From the IMG/VR virus record IMGVR_UViG_3300028610_000244, positions 1 to 64,000 of that record: a stretch of DNA of 64,000 nt; one strand, written 5' to 3'. The stretch's first letter is position 1, and each line of letters begins with the position of its first letter. The translations under genes were made by a program, and so were the position numbers. The notes under the pieces are model-generated. The model was not told the origin of the DNA and did no database searches. It saw nothing but the letters and a program-made list of their open reading frames with translations. This document shows, piece by piece, positions 47,262 through 53,746 of the stretch. Source of the stretch: a virus.

Positions 47262-48461
47262 CTACCTCCGCCTTCTTGACTTTGCTTTGATTGAGAGGAC
47301 CGGCGTCAAGCTGTACTCGACGTTGCAGAGATCAGCCTGATTACGCATGACATCTTCGATATCCTTATAGGCTCCAGGTGCCTCATCCAAATCTGTTTTG
47401 GATGTTAGGTCATGCAAGACACCGAGATCATCAAGTAGCCGCCTCTGGGCTTCCAGGTCCAGCGTCTTCTTGGCGGCAGTGCGTGACATCGGTCGGCCGG
47501 CACCGTGGGATGTGGATAAGAACGACATCTTCTCGCCAGTGTGCGAGACAATGAACGACCTCGTGCCCATGCTTCCAGGGATGATTCCTCTGGCGTCACC
47601 GAAGTAAGGACCAGCAGCACCCTTGCGATGCACGAGCACATTCCGGCCGAGGTGGTTCTCCATCTTTGCGTGGTTGTGACATATATCAACGTGGCTAGTG
47701 ACACAGGTGCCGGGCCAGATCGCTCGGAACGCTTTCAAAATATTCAGCATCATCTTCGCTCTGCTCTTCTTGGCGAAGTCGATGCAGTAAGCCATCTCCC
47801 GCATGTACTCATCATAGCCCTTATGGCCGCGACGAAAGAACGCCAAATCACTGTCAGGTGTCACCTGTGAGAAATTCTTTTCATTTTCTTGCTTCGCCCA
47901 ATTATTATAGAAGTCTGCAACTTGTTTACCGAGGTTCCTGGAACCGCTGTGAATCATCACCCAGATGTCACCGTGTTGGTCAACCTGGACTTCGATGAAG
48001 TGATTGCCGCCGCCAAGTGTACCGAGCTGCTTGAGAGCCCGCTCGTATTGCTTGTTGACCACCTGCCCCATCAAATCAAGGTCCGGCATTTCGTGAACAC
48101 CGCACGGCTTGTCGTGCCACTTGTGCCCAACAGGTACGGCCTGCTGGATCAGTGCTCGGAGATTCTCCTGGTGATCTCGCATCGCACCGATTACCATACC
48201 GCCCAACCGGCACGCTATCATCCCGCAGCCGATGTCAACACCTACGGCGTTTGGGACCACGACATCCTGGGTCGCCAAGATACCACCGATGGGCATACCA
48301 TAACCGACGTGCATGTCAGGCATAGCTGCAAGGTGATGGACTGCGAACGGCAGACGTCTCAGGTTTCTGAGCTGCTTCCAGCAGTCTTCACTCAGCGACT
48401 TTGGGTTCACCCAGAACTTCACAGGCAGGTGCCCGTCCTCAAGGTTCCATTCAGCTTTCAT
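47262..48461 (-). CDS. rtcB: RNA-splicing ligase RtcB
   Basis: A 399-residue RNA ligase that joins 2',3'-cyclic-phosphate or 3'-phosphate ends to 5'-OH ends using GTP and Mn2+. Motifs: NAVGVDIGCGM (metal Asp and Cys at 76 and 79), LGTLGGGNHFIEV, HSGSRNLGKQV, SHVDICHNHAKMEN, IPGSMGTRSFIVS and the guanylylated-His motif STSHGAGR. Length matches the bacterial family. It would repair tRNAs cut by host anticodon nucleases. GGAGGACAAA before ATG 48461; overlaps the dUTPase gene by 11 bp. Confidence 0.95.
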   Translation of the reverse strand: MKAEWNLEDGHLPVKFWVNPKSLSEDCWKQLRNLRRLPFAVHHLAAMPDMHVGYGMPIGGILATQDVVVPNAVGVDIGCGMIACRLGGMVIGAMRDHQENLRALIQQAVPVGHKWHDKPCGVHEMPDLDLMGQVVNKQYERALKQLGTLGGGNHFIEVQVDQHGDIWVMIHSGSRNLGKQVADFYNNWAKQENEKNFSQVTPDSDLAFFRRGHKGYDEYMREMAYCIDFAKKSRAKMMLNILKAFRAIWPGTCVTSHVDICHNHAKMENHLGRNVLVHRKGAAGPYFGDARGIIPGSMGTRSFIVSHTGEKMSFLSTSHGAGRPMSRTAAKKTLDLEAQRRLLDDLGVLHDLTSKTDLDEAPGAYKDIEDVMRNQADLCNVEYSLTPVLSIKAKSRRRR

Positions 48462-49263
48462 TTTGTCCTCCTGGTATTGTGCTTTGGTATCTGCGAACAG
48501 TGCAGTCCGGTTGTCCACAATATTTGCAGCCGTCACCGGCTCCTACACAATTCTTCATCTGACCTGGGGCCTGCAAGACATACCCTTCGCCTCCGCATCT
48601 TGTGCAGTTCGGGTCTGGCTCAGGAAGGATCGACGCCACATCCTCTTTCGGACCCGTGTTGAATTTCGTATCCAGGCAATCACAGTACGGCGGGTCATCC
48701 AGGGCGAGTACACCTTTGGCCCACTCGATGTAATACTCCTGTGCCTCTGGTGACAAGTCTTCCAGTGACTCGCCGGTCAATGATCCCAGCTCAGGATTCA
48801 TGTCCGGGTGTTCCAGGAACAGCTTCCATGCCTTGTCCTTGATCTCGATGCAGTAGCCGTCGTCTTGTCGCTTGATGTTCTTCGTCAGCTTACTTGAGTA
48901 CATGCCGCAAACCATCTCCGGTGTCATGCCCAGAGCTTGAGCGAAGCTGATCCAGAAATGCAGCATGTCAATTATTTCTTTGCGACAAGACTCGATATCT
49001 TTGATCTCGTAACGTCTGCCTTCCTGGGCTTCTTGACACCAGTGCTTCCAGTAGGTGCAGTTTCGCAGCTCTTCCATCTCACTGCTCATTGCCTTAATGA
49101 AGTTGTCGATCCAGACGCCGGCGTCAAGCTTGGCTCCCTGGTAATCTCGGAAATCTGTTTGCTGTCCGGCTACCGAGAACGTCTTGGCAAACCGTGCGGC
49201 GTCAAAACCTATACGCTCATTGAACGTCTCTTGCATCTTAAACAGATCGGCTATTGTGAACAT
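48451..49263 (-). CDS. dUTPase of the all-alpha (dimeric) type with zinc-finger tail
   Basis: A 270-residue protein. The N-terminal 150 residues carry SSEMEELRNCTYWKHWC and CRKEIIDMLHFWISFAQALGM, the metal-binding E/D pattern of all-alpha NTP pyrophosphohydrolases (dUTPase_2). It would hydrolyse dUTP to dUMP, matching cytidine deaminase in the window. The last 90 residues add zinc-ligand clusters (CDCLDTK, CTRCGGEG, CKYCGQPDC), unusual for the family. Confidence 0.8.
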   Translation of the reverse strand: MFTIADLFKMQETFNERIGFDAARFAKTFSVAGQQTDFRDYQGAKLDAGVWIDNFIKAMSSEMEELRNCTYWKHWCQEAQEGRRYEIKDIESCRKEIIDMLHFWISFAQALGMTPEMVCGMYSSKLTKNIKRQDDGYCIEIKDKAWKLFLEHPDMNPELGSLTGESLEDLSPEAQEYYIEWAKGVLALDDPPYCDCLDTKFNTGPKEDVASILPEPDPNCTRCGGEGYVLQAPGQMKNCVGAGDGCKYCGQPDCTVRRYQSTIPGGQNES

Positions 49264-49555
49264 GTCGCCTCCACTCTCTTAATTGTTCTGCGTATGTGGG
49301 TACACCCGCGTCATTGAACTTGCACTGGCACACCTTGATCGGATCAGCTCCGCCTTCTCGCTCAGCACCAAAGTGATACTTGAAGCCAGCGACGTACATA
49401 CGGTGACATCTGATCCAGCACCAGAAGCTCCGCCGCTTCGGCCAAGGCTCGTAATGGCAGCTACCGTCGCCGGTGGCACACTCACCAAATGAGCGTAGGT
49501 GTTTGCAGTCGGTTTCGGCTCCAGGTTCTGCGTGACATAGATAGGCTTTACTCAT
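49238..49555 (-). CDS. 105-residue Cys-rich protein
   Basis: Begins MSKAYLCHAEPGAETDCKH; several Cys/His clusters (FWCWIRCHRMY, KVCQCKF). ATGA overlap with upstream gene. Probably metal binding; function unknown. Confidence 0.6.
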   Translation of the reverse strand: MSKAYLCHAEPGAETDCKHLRSFGECATGDGSCHYEPWPKRRSFWCWIRCHRMYVAGFKYHFGAEREGGADPIKVCQCKFNDAGVPTYAEQLREWRRHVHNSRSV

Positions 49556-49746
49556 GGGCTTCTTCGCTCCACAATAATATTTCTGAACCTCAGCAGCGGA
49601 CACTTCACCGGGTACGAGAAGTCATGCGTCGGGGTGACGTCCTCCGCAGCCCCGCAATGCGACTCCTGGGTAAACGGACAGTTCATACACCCTTCATCAA
49701 TCTGGATGGTGAACGTGTCACCTGATGTAGTTGTGGTCTTAGCCAT
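49552..49746 (-). CDS. 64-residue Cys-rich protein
   Basis: Begins MAKTTTTSGDTFTIQIDEG; CMNCPFTQESHCG and KCPLL. Overlaps the upstream gene by 8 bp. Function unknown. Confidence 0.6.
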   Translation of the reverse strand: MAKTTTTSGDTFTIQIDEGCMNCPFTQESHCGAAEDVTPTHDFSYPVKCPLLRFRNIIVERRSP

Positions 49747-50215
49747 CGTTGTTGATCCTCCCATGCTCGTAAGGTATGTCACAGCATATCAACTCGGCTT
49801 GCAGGTTTGCTAACGCCTCAGTGATCGGCTTGACCAGCTCCATTGCTTCATCGGCAGTCCACTCATAGGTGTAGGCAGTGACACCGTCTCCCTTCCGCTT
49901 GTAGCGTGACGTCAAGTGCTCCAGCTTACGGATCGCCTCCAGGGCTTGCCCTTGTCGCTTCTTGCCGATCCTGGCAAACTTCTCTCGTCTGGTCTCAGTC
50001 TGTTTCAGGACAGGCACGGTCTTGACAGATTCTTTAGCCGCCGTTGACACATGTACGAGCGGCGACGGTATCAACTCTACCCCTGGCACTTCCTTTGTCG
50101 AACCTGGGACCGTTCGATCCCAGTTAATCGGCGTCCAATCTACACAGGCTTCGTCTCTGCCCGTACACTCATCGCGGTAGGTGTCACAAGCTAAGCATCT
50201 TTTGTCAACTGCCAT
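49739..50215 (-). CDS. Unknown 158-residue protein
   Basis: Begins MAVDKRCLACDTYRDECTG, a Cys cluster, then a Pro/Thr linker and a basic helical region (RREKFARIGKKRQGQALEAI). TAATG-type junction upstream. Function unknown. Confidence 0.62.
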   Translation of the reverse strand: MAVDKRCLACDTYRDECTGRDEACVDWTPINWDRTVPGSTKEVPGVELIPSPLVHVSTAAKESVKTVPVLKQTETRREKFARIGKKRQGQALEAIRKLEHLTSRYKRKGDGVTAYTYEWTADEAMELVKPITEALANLQAELICCDIPYEHGRINNDG

Positions 50216-50418
50216 TAGACTTCCTCCACGTTCATAATTTCGCCTTCGCCCAGGTCTGTCTCGCTGATAAGGTCTTCCAGCTCAAAGGGATCATGGAAAG
50301 CACCTGGGACCATGAGCGTAACCCGAACGGTGACATCGGCTGTCACTTCATGGCATTGACCCTTCGCCATCGAAACATGGATGTCATGCTCTGCGTCTCT
50401 TGCGTCTTCGTCACACAT
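50215..50418 (-). CDS. Unknown 67-residue acidic protein
   Basis: Begins MCDEDARDAEHDIHVSMAK; acidic end (ETDLGEGEIMNVEEV). Overlaps the upstream gene by 8 bp; an in-frame ATG at 50370 is an alternative. Confidence 0.55.
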   Translation of the reverse strand: MCDEDARDAEHDIHVSMAKGQCHEVTADVTVRVTLMVPGAFHDPFELEDLISETDLGEGEIMNVEEV

Positions 50419-50545
50419 CTTTCTTCTCCTCGATGTACGGATAGGTCACGTAACGTCCCGGCAGGTTCGGGTGCTCGACCGCCATCATTCGGCACCTGCA
50501 ATCATCAATAGGTTCGCCGCAGTTGTGGCAGACGCCGTCACTCAT
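50411..50545 (-). CDS. 44-residue zinc-ribbon protein
   Basis: Begins MSDGVCHNCGEPIDDCRCRM, a CxxC-x6-CxC zinc site. ATGA overlap with the upstream gene. Confidence 0.62.
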   Translation of the reverse strand: MSDGVCHNCGEPIDDCRCRMMAVEHPNLPGRYVTYPYIEEKKDV

Positions 50546-50772
50546 TTCTTCCTCGTCTGCTTGTGAATCTTGATTGAGGCCCAGAACATTGCCTCGACCG
50601 AGACGATCACGTACAGGTCTCCAGGCTCTTCGTCCAGCTTCGCCCTGATCCACTCCTCAGCGGCGGCAGTGTCGTCAAACTGTTCAGGCACGATGTCCGG
50701 CTTCCACTCCTCGAAGAAGCTGTTGGACAGCACCATCACTTTTCCTTTTGGTGGACATTCTGGCTGTTTCAT
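50542..50772 (-). CDS. Unknown 76-residue protein
   Basis: Begins MKQPECPPKGKVMVLSN; DTAAAEEWIRAKLDEEP. ATGA overlaps at both ends. No family recognised. Confidence 0.63.
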   Translation of the reverse strand: MKQPECPPKGKVMVLSNSFFEEWKPDIVPEQFDDTAAAEEWIRAKLDEEPGDLYVIVSVEAMFWASIKIHKQTRKK

Positions 50773-51581
50773 TCGTAGTTCCTCACTGTTTCAGCAATCG
50801 GAAATTGTGGCACGCCTGAATCGTAGAAGTCCCAGCAATGGATCGTCAGCATCTGTCCAATGACTTCTTCACGCTCGGCCCACATCTCGTATCGGTCAGC
50901 GTAAGGACCGTCTGGGCTCGCACCAAAGGTCGTCTTGTCGTTGATCGGCTCACCTGGGAAATGCCCAGGTCGCCACAGCCGGTACACCGGCGTGCCGGCA
51001 GCTTTGCCTTTGCCTTCCCAGACCGCCGCAATCATAAACTCAGCGTGCTTGAGGGGCTTGCGTTTCATCAATCGGCCAAGAGCAGAGCCCCAACGATACG
51101 GTGTGTTGGATCGGAAGATCAGGCCCTCATAACCTTGTTCCAGCCACTGCTCGTAGTAGGCGTCAACTTCTTCGATACATGTCACTTGCCTCGTGAGACA
51201 GTCACCACCTACTATTTCGTAGCGATCCACGAAGTCCATCGCAGGGCTCGCCTTGCAGAGACCATCGAAGACCGGGAAGATCAAGTCTTTGCTTAATGGC
51301 TTCTCTTTCTTCACTGCTCCGTTGGTCCGCTGGATGCTGATGCCCATCTCAATTGGGAAGCAGGCTTCGCCGTCTCGCGTCCAACCTTGCGGCACCGGAC
51401 CTAACTGCTCGCGGATCATTCTCTGAATATGAGGCTTGTGTTCGTTGCCTTCTCGTGTCAAGACAGTGACACCGTCATCCATGAAACGGATACCGTTGTG
51501 TTTCGGCTGCACGAACGCCGGGAAGATAGCTCGCTTCGCTTCCCACACTGTCGCCTTCATATAGATTTTTGACTTACTCAT
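50769..51581 (-). CDS. ATP-dependent DNA ligase
   Basis: A 270-residue nucleotidyltransferase: motif I KHNGIR (adenylated Lys27), FDGLC (motif III), YEGLIFRS (motif IV), LMKRKPLKHAEF (motif V), then an OB-like C-terminal domain. It seals nicks in DNA. Motif I has Asn where most ligases have Asp. Compact, like phage T7-type ligases. GAGGAGAGAAAA before ATG 51581; longer in-frame starts would run into the tRNA-Gln gene. Confidence 0.87.
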   Translation of the reverse strand: MSKSKIYMKATVWEAKRAIFPAFVQPKHNGIRFMDDGVTVLTREGNEHKPHIQRMIREQLGPVPQGWTRDGEACFPIEMGISIQRTNGAVKKEKPLSKDLIFPVFDGLCKASPAMDFVDRYEIVGGDCLTRQVTCIEEVDAYYEQWLEQGYEGLIFRSNTPYRWGSALGRLMKRKPLKHAEFMIAAVWEGKGKAAGTPVYRLWRPGHFPGEPINDKTTFGASPDGPYADRYEMWAEREEVIGQMLTIHCWDFYDSGVPQFPIAETVRNYE

Positions 51582-51603
51582 TTTTCTCTCCTCAGTAGTT
51601 AAA

Positions 51604-51672
51604 GCCCTGCTACGAATCGAACGTAAGTTGCCGGGGTCAAATCCCGGTGTAATAGCCACTATACGACAGGGC
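51604..51672 (-). tRNA. tRNA-Gln (anticodon TTG)
   Basis: A 69-nt cloverleaf: acceptor GCCCTGT/GCAGGGC, anticodon stem CCGGG/CCCGG with loop ATTTGAC (TTG, reads CAA), T-arm TTACG/CGTAG. No CCA is encoded. GGTATAAT with CACGC lies directly 5'. Confidence 0.85.
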
Positions 51673-51792
51673 CGGTATAATTGCGTGACACAGTCGATGA
51701 ACGTGGCCTTTGTTCATTCGGCAGGCACCTGCGTCAGGCGTTAGTCCTGTTTCAGTTGCGGGTGTCACTTGCCCGCAACGTCAGAATATACT
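51673..51792 (-). ncRNA. Structured spacer between the two tRNAs
   Basis: Contains an 8-bp hairpin GTTGCGGG/CCCGCAAC with TGTCACTTG-type loop (about 51755-51780) and a 6-bp ATGAAC/GTTCAT hairpin. It ends with a TCACGC-ATTATAC leader before tRNA-Gln. No gene seen. Confidence 0.5.
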
Positions 51793-51865
51793 GGGAACAC
51801 CTGGAGTCGAACCAGGAGTCTCTCGGTTATCGGCCGAGTGCTTTAGCCAGTTAAGCTATGCTCCC
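51793..51865 (-). tRNA. tRNA-Ile (anticodon GAT), with C33
   Basis: A 73-nt cloverleaf: acceptor GGGAGCA/TGTTCCC, anticodon stem CTCGG/CCGAG with loop CCGATAA (GAT), T-arm CCTGG/CCAGG. Position 33, nearly always T, is C here. No CCA encoded. A CACGCTATCATA leader precedes it. Confidence 0.87.
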
Positions 51866-51994
51866 TTATGATAGCGTGCGTAGTACACCGAGTCGTTACC
51901 GTCCCGATGCCGGGCACCTACGCTGCGTTTCCTGAGTCGCTCGACGCGGTAGCATAAAGCTTCTCAGTTCCCCCGTTTGGTATAATAGCGTGAG
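51866..51994 (-). ncRNA. Structured noncoding segment
   Basis: Between tRNA-Ile and the Tyr-like tRNA. Potential stems: GCGTAG with CTACGC, CCCG with CGGG inside it, and CTGAG with CTCAG. It begins with CACGCTATTATACC, like the tRNA leaders. No T-arm is seen, so it is not a tRNA. Confidence 0.45.
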
Positions 51995-52082
51995 AGCCAT
52001 ACAGGGATCAAACCTGCGTCTCCCGAACCCGACCGTGGATGTACGGTCTACAGCCACCTGTCCAATTGCTCAGTGTACGGCC
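51995..52082 (-). tRNA. Probable divergent tRNA-Tyr (GTA), long variable arm
   Basis: 88 nt. Acceptor GGCCGTA/TATGGCT pairs over 7 bp with two wobble pairs; D-loop AGCAATTGGA; anticodon loop CTGTAGA (GTA); T-arm CAGG-TTTGATC-CCTG. The anticodon stem is weak (two wobbles and one mismatch) and the variable region is long, as in bacterial tRNA-Tyr. It may be degenerate. Confidence 0.5.
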
Positions 52083-52261
52083 TCGCAATATGAGGACTTG
52101 GTTCGGACGCATCATCTAAATGCTAATGGCCCATCAGTACAGCCGTTGCAGGGCAGCGGGCAGGGCCACGCTTGTGTCCCATCAGTTAGTAAGCACTTGT
52201 CCTCACTGCCCTGCAACGGTTGGTATTTTGTTTTCAAAGAGCTTCGTTCCTCACTGCTTAA
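52083..52261 (-). ncRNA. Leader of the tRNA transcript with 14-bp stem
   Basis: The first segment from the promoter at 52262. A perfect 14-bp inverted repeat, CCGTTGCAGGGCAG (52143-52156) with CTGCCCTGCAACGG (52206-52219), encloses about 49 nt. ACTGATGGG occurs twice nearby. No gene seen. Confidence 0.6.
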
Positions 52262-52289
52262 AGTATAACATATAATTGAATATATGCAA
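52262..52289 (-). promoter_or_regulatory. TTTGCAT/TATACTTTAAGC promoter of the tRNA cluster
   Basis: TTGCAT (52284-52289), 16-bp spacer, TATACT (52262-52267), TTAAGC. Confidence 0.8.
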
Positions 52290-52318
52290 ATGAAAACTTT
52301 GAGAATTTGAAGATTCTA

Positions 52319-52864
52319 TTATCGGACTAACTGGACTCCGTTGATCCCAAATTGCCGCCGCAGTTCTTTTCCGGCCACGACGCCCATGTAGTGTGTCACG
52401 GTCTGCAACAGTGCCGAGCAATAGATCGGCCCATGACCTTGACGGTGAGTCGGTACGTGCATCAGCTCATGCAGAGCCGTGATGCGGTGGTTCATGCAGC
52501 CGTTGCCTGGGAATTTCAGCGTGACATCAAACGCCAGGGTCTGCCCGTACACACTTATCTGCTTACGGTTACAGACCGCCGTCTGTTTGCGGCGTCTGCT
52601 AAACTGCACCTTGAACTTCACCTTACCGAATCGGTCAACGAACCACTTATCCGTAGAGACCTTCCGCAAGAAACCCAGCATCGCTGGATTGCTCATCCGT
52701 TCCTCGGGCAGCACCTTCTTCATCTCCCACTCAGACCTATACTCACGACGCTGCTGACTGTCACGACCTAGTGCCTTGTACTTGTATGGTTCCCAATGAG
52801 GCGTCGATGGATGCTTACCAAAACCATCATTCGACACGGGTGTCATCTCAATAGTCATATCCAT
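52319..52864 (-). CDS. Putative zinc metallopeptidase (HExxH)
   Basis: A 181-residue protein with HELMH at 132-136 and GHG at 143-145, giving an HExxH-x7-H zinc site like SprT/WLM-type peptidases. The N-terminal half is basic. Target unknown. Its stop codon overlaps a TTATCGGAC copy (52319-52327). GGAGGACTGAT before the start. Confidence 0.72.
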   Translation of the reverse strand: MDMTIEMTPVSNDGFGKHPSTPHWEPYKYKALGRDSQQRREYRSEWEMKKVLPEERMSNPAMLGFLRKVSTDKWFVDRFGKVKFKVQFSRRRKQTAVCNRKQISVYGQTLAFDVTLKFPGNGCMNHRITALHELMHVPTHRQGHGPIYCSALLQTVTHYMGVVAGKELRRQFGINGVQLVR

Positions 52865-52865
52865 A

Positions 52866-53144
52866 TCAGTCCTCCACCAATGTCACCATGTAGGGAAGGC
52901 TTTGGCTCTCGGAGCCATCTTCCCATGCGATCTGTAGACCACAGACCGGACCCACCAGGATGCCGGTAACGATGCCGGTCTGCTTCCCGTACTTAGCCTT
53001 ATGGGCTTTGGTCAGCATCCCCAAGTCGGCGGACTTGACTCTCTTGTTCATGTACTCTGCTTTCAGGTCTGTCACCTGGGCCAGTTGGCTCTCCGCCTGA
53101 TCGTGCTGCTCTTGCTGCATCTGATATAGTCTTGTCTGATCCAT
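52866..53144 (-). CDS. Unknown 92-residue protein
   Basis: Begins MDQTRLYQMQQEQHDQAES; a helical N-terminus then a small beta part (GIVTGILVGPVCGLQIAW). CAGGAGAACGCA before the ATG. Two 25-bp direct repeats lie just upstream. Confidence 0.62.
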   Translation of the reverse strand: MDQTRLYQMQQEQHDQAESQLAQVTDLKAEYMNKRVKSADLGMLTKAHKAKYGKQTGIVTGILVGPVCGLQIAWEDGSESQSLPYMVTLVED

Positions 53145-53156
53145 TGCGTTCTCCTG

Positions 53157-53213
53157 TTTGTCTATCTTTACGTGGACTTTTCTCAACTTTTGTCTATGTT
53201 TATATGGACTTTT
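53157..53213 (-). repeat. Tandem 25-bp direct repeat before the 53144 gene
   Basis: Minus-strand copies AAAAGTCCAYRTAAASATAGACAAA at 53157-53181 and 53189-53213 (period 32 bp, about three helical turns). One copy overlaps the stop of the 53200 gene. Possible operator. Confidence 0.75.
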
Positions 53214-53550
53214 GGGGGTAGTAGTGACCCCAATACCATTGGTCAATCGTGTCCAGGGTGCCGTATGCGTGTCCCTTATGGATGACGCCATAGCCTTTGA
53301 TCCCAAAGACTTCGCCGGTTGCCTTGACGACCATAAGCTTACCAGAGCCGCCCACGTCGATCTTGTCGTACTTCTTGCCGAATTTGATCCAGGTTGTGTG
53401 GTTGACTCGGTTGGGCTCGCAGTCTACGTTGTCAAGCACGAGCTGTGCCAGTTGATCTGCTTCGAGCTTCTGGGCAAGAGCCAGGAGCTTGTCGGCGTAT
53501 TCCTGTTCTGCTATACTTACGAAGTCACGTTTCTCTGCGAATCCAGCCAT
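53200..53550 (-). CDS. Unknown 116-residue phage protein
   Basis: Begins MAGFAEKRDFVSIAEQEYA; the C-terminal half reads GKLMVVKATGEVFGIKGYG, then VIHKGHAYGTLDTI, a recurrent phage hypothetical family. First gene after the promoter at 53591. Confidence 0.67.
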   Translation of the reverse strand: MAGFAEKRDFVSIAEQEYADKLLALAQKLEADQLAQLVLDNVDCEPNRVNHTTWIKFGKKYDKIDVGGSGKLMVVKATGEVFGIKGYGVIHKGHAYGTLDTIDQWYWGHYYPQKSI

Positions 53551-53590
53551 GTCATTCTCCTCGATACTCGGTTGCGTCCTCACTGCTTAA

Positions 53591-53619
53591 AGTATACTAC
53601 ACAGATTGATTCTATGCAA
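53591..53619 (-). promoter_or_regulatory. TTTGCAT/TATACTTTAAGC promoter
   Basis: TTGCAT (53614-53619), 17-bp spacer, TATACT (53591-53596), TTAAGC; preceded by the A/T tract AAATTTTATTTTCT. Confidence 0.8.
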
Positions 53620-53680
53620 ATAGAAAATAAAATTTATTTATGTTTTGCATTCCATGAATATTGGCGTAGACTTTGAAGAG

Positions 53681-53714
53681 ACTATAAAAATAGCCAGGGT
53701 CCGAAGACCCCGGC
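53681..53714 (-). terminator. Rho-independent terminator with TTCG tetraloop
   Basis: Stem GCCGGGGTC/GACCCTGGC (53706-53714 with 53693-53701), TTCG loop, followed by TATTTTTATAG. It lies 33 bp downstream of the protease gene and upstream of the next promoter. Confidence 0.92.
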
Positions 53715-53746
53715 GTACTGGAGGAGAGGAGTGAGAGGTGAAGTGC

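Noticed and set aside
51970-51990. Plus-strand TATAAT promoter near the tRNAs
   Set aside because: There is no -35 at 16-18 bp and no plus-strand gene; the sequence is better explained as the repeated pre-tRNA leader on the other strand.
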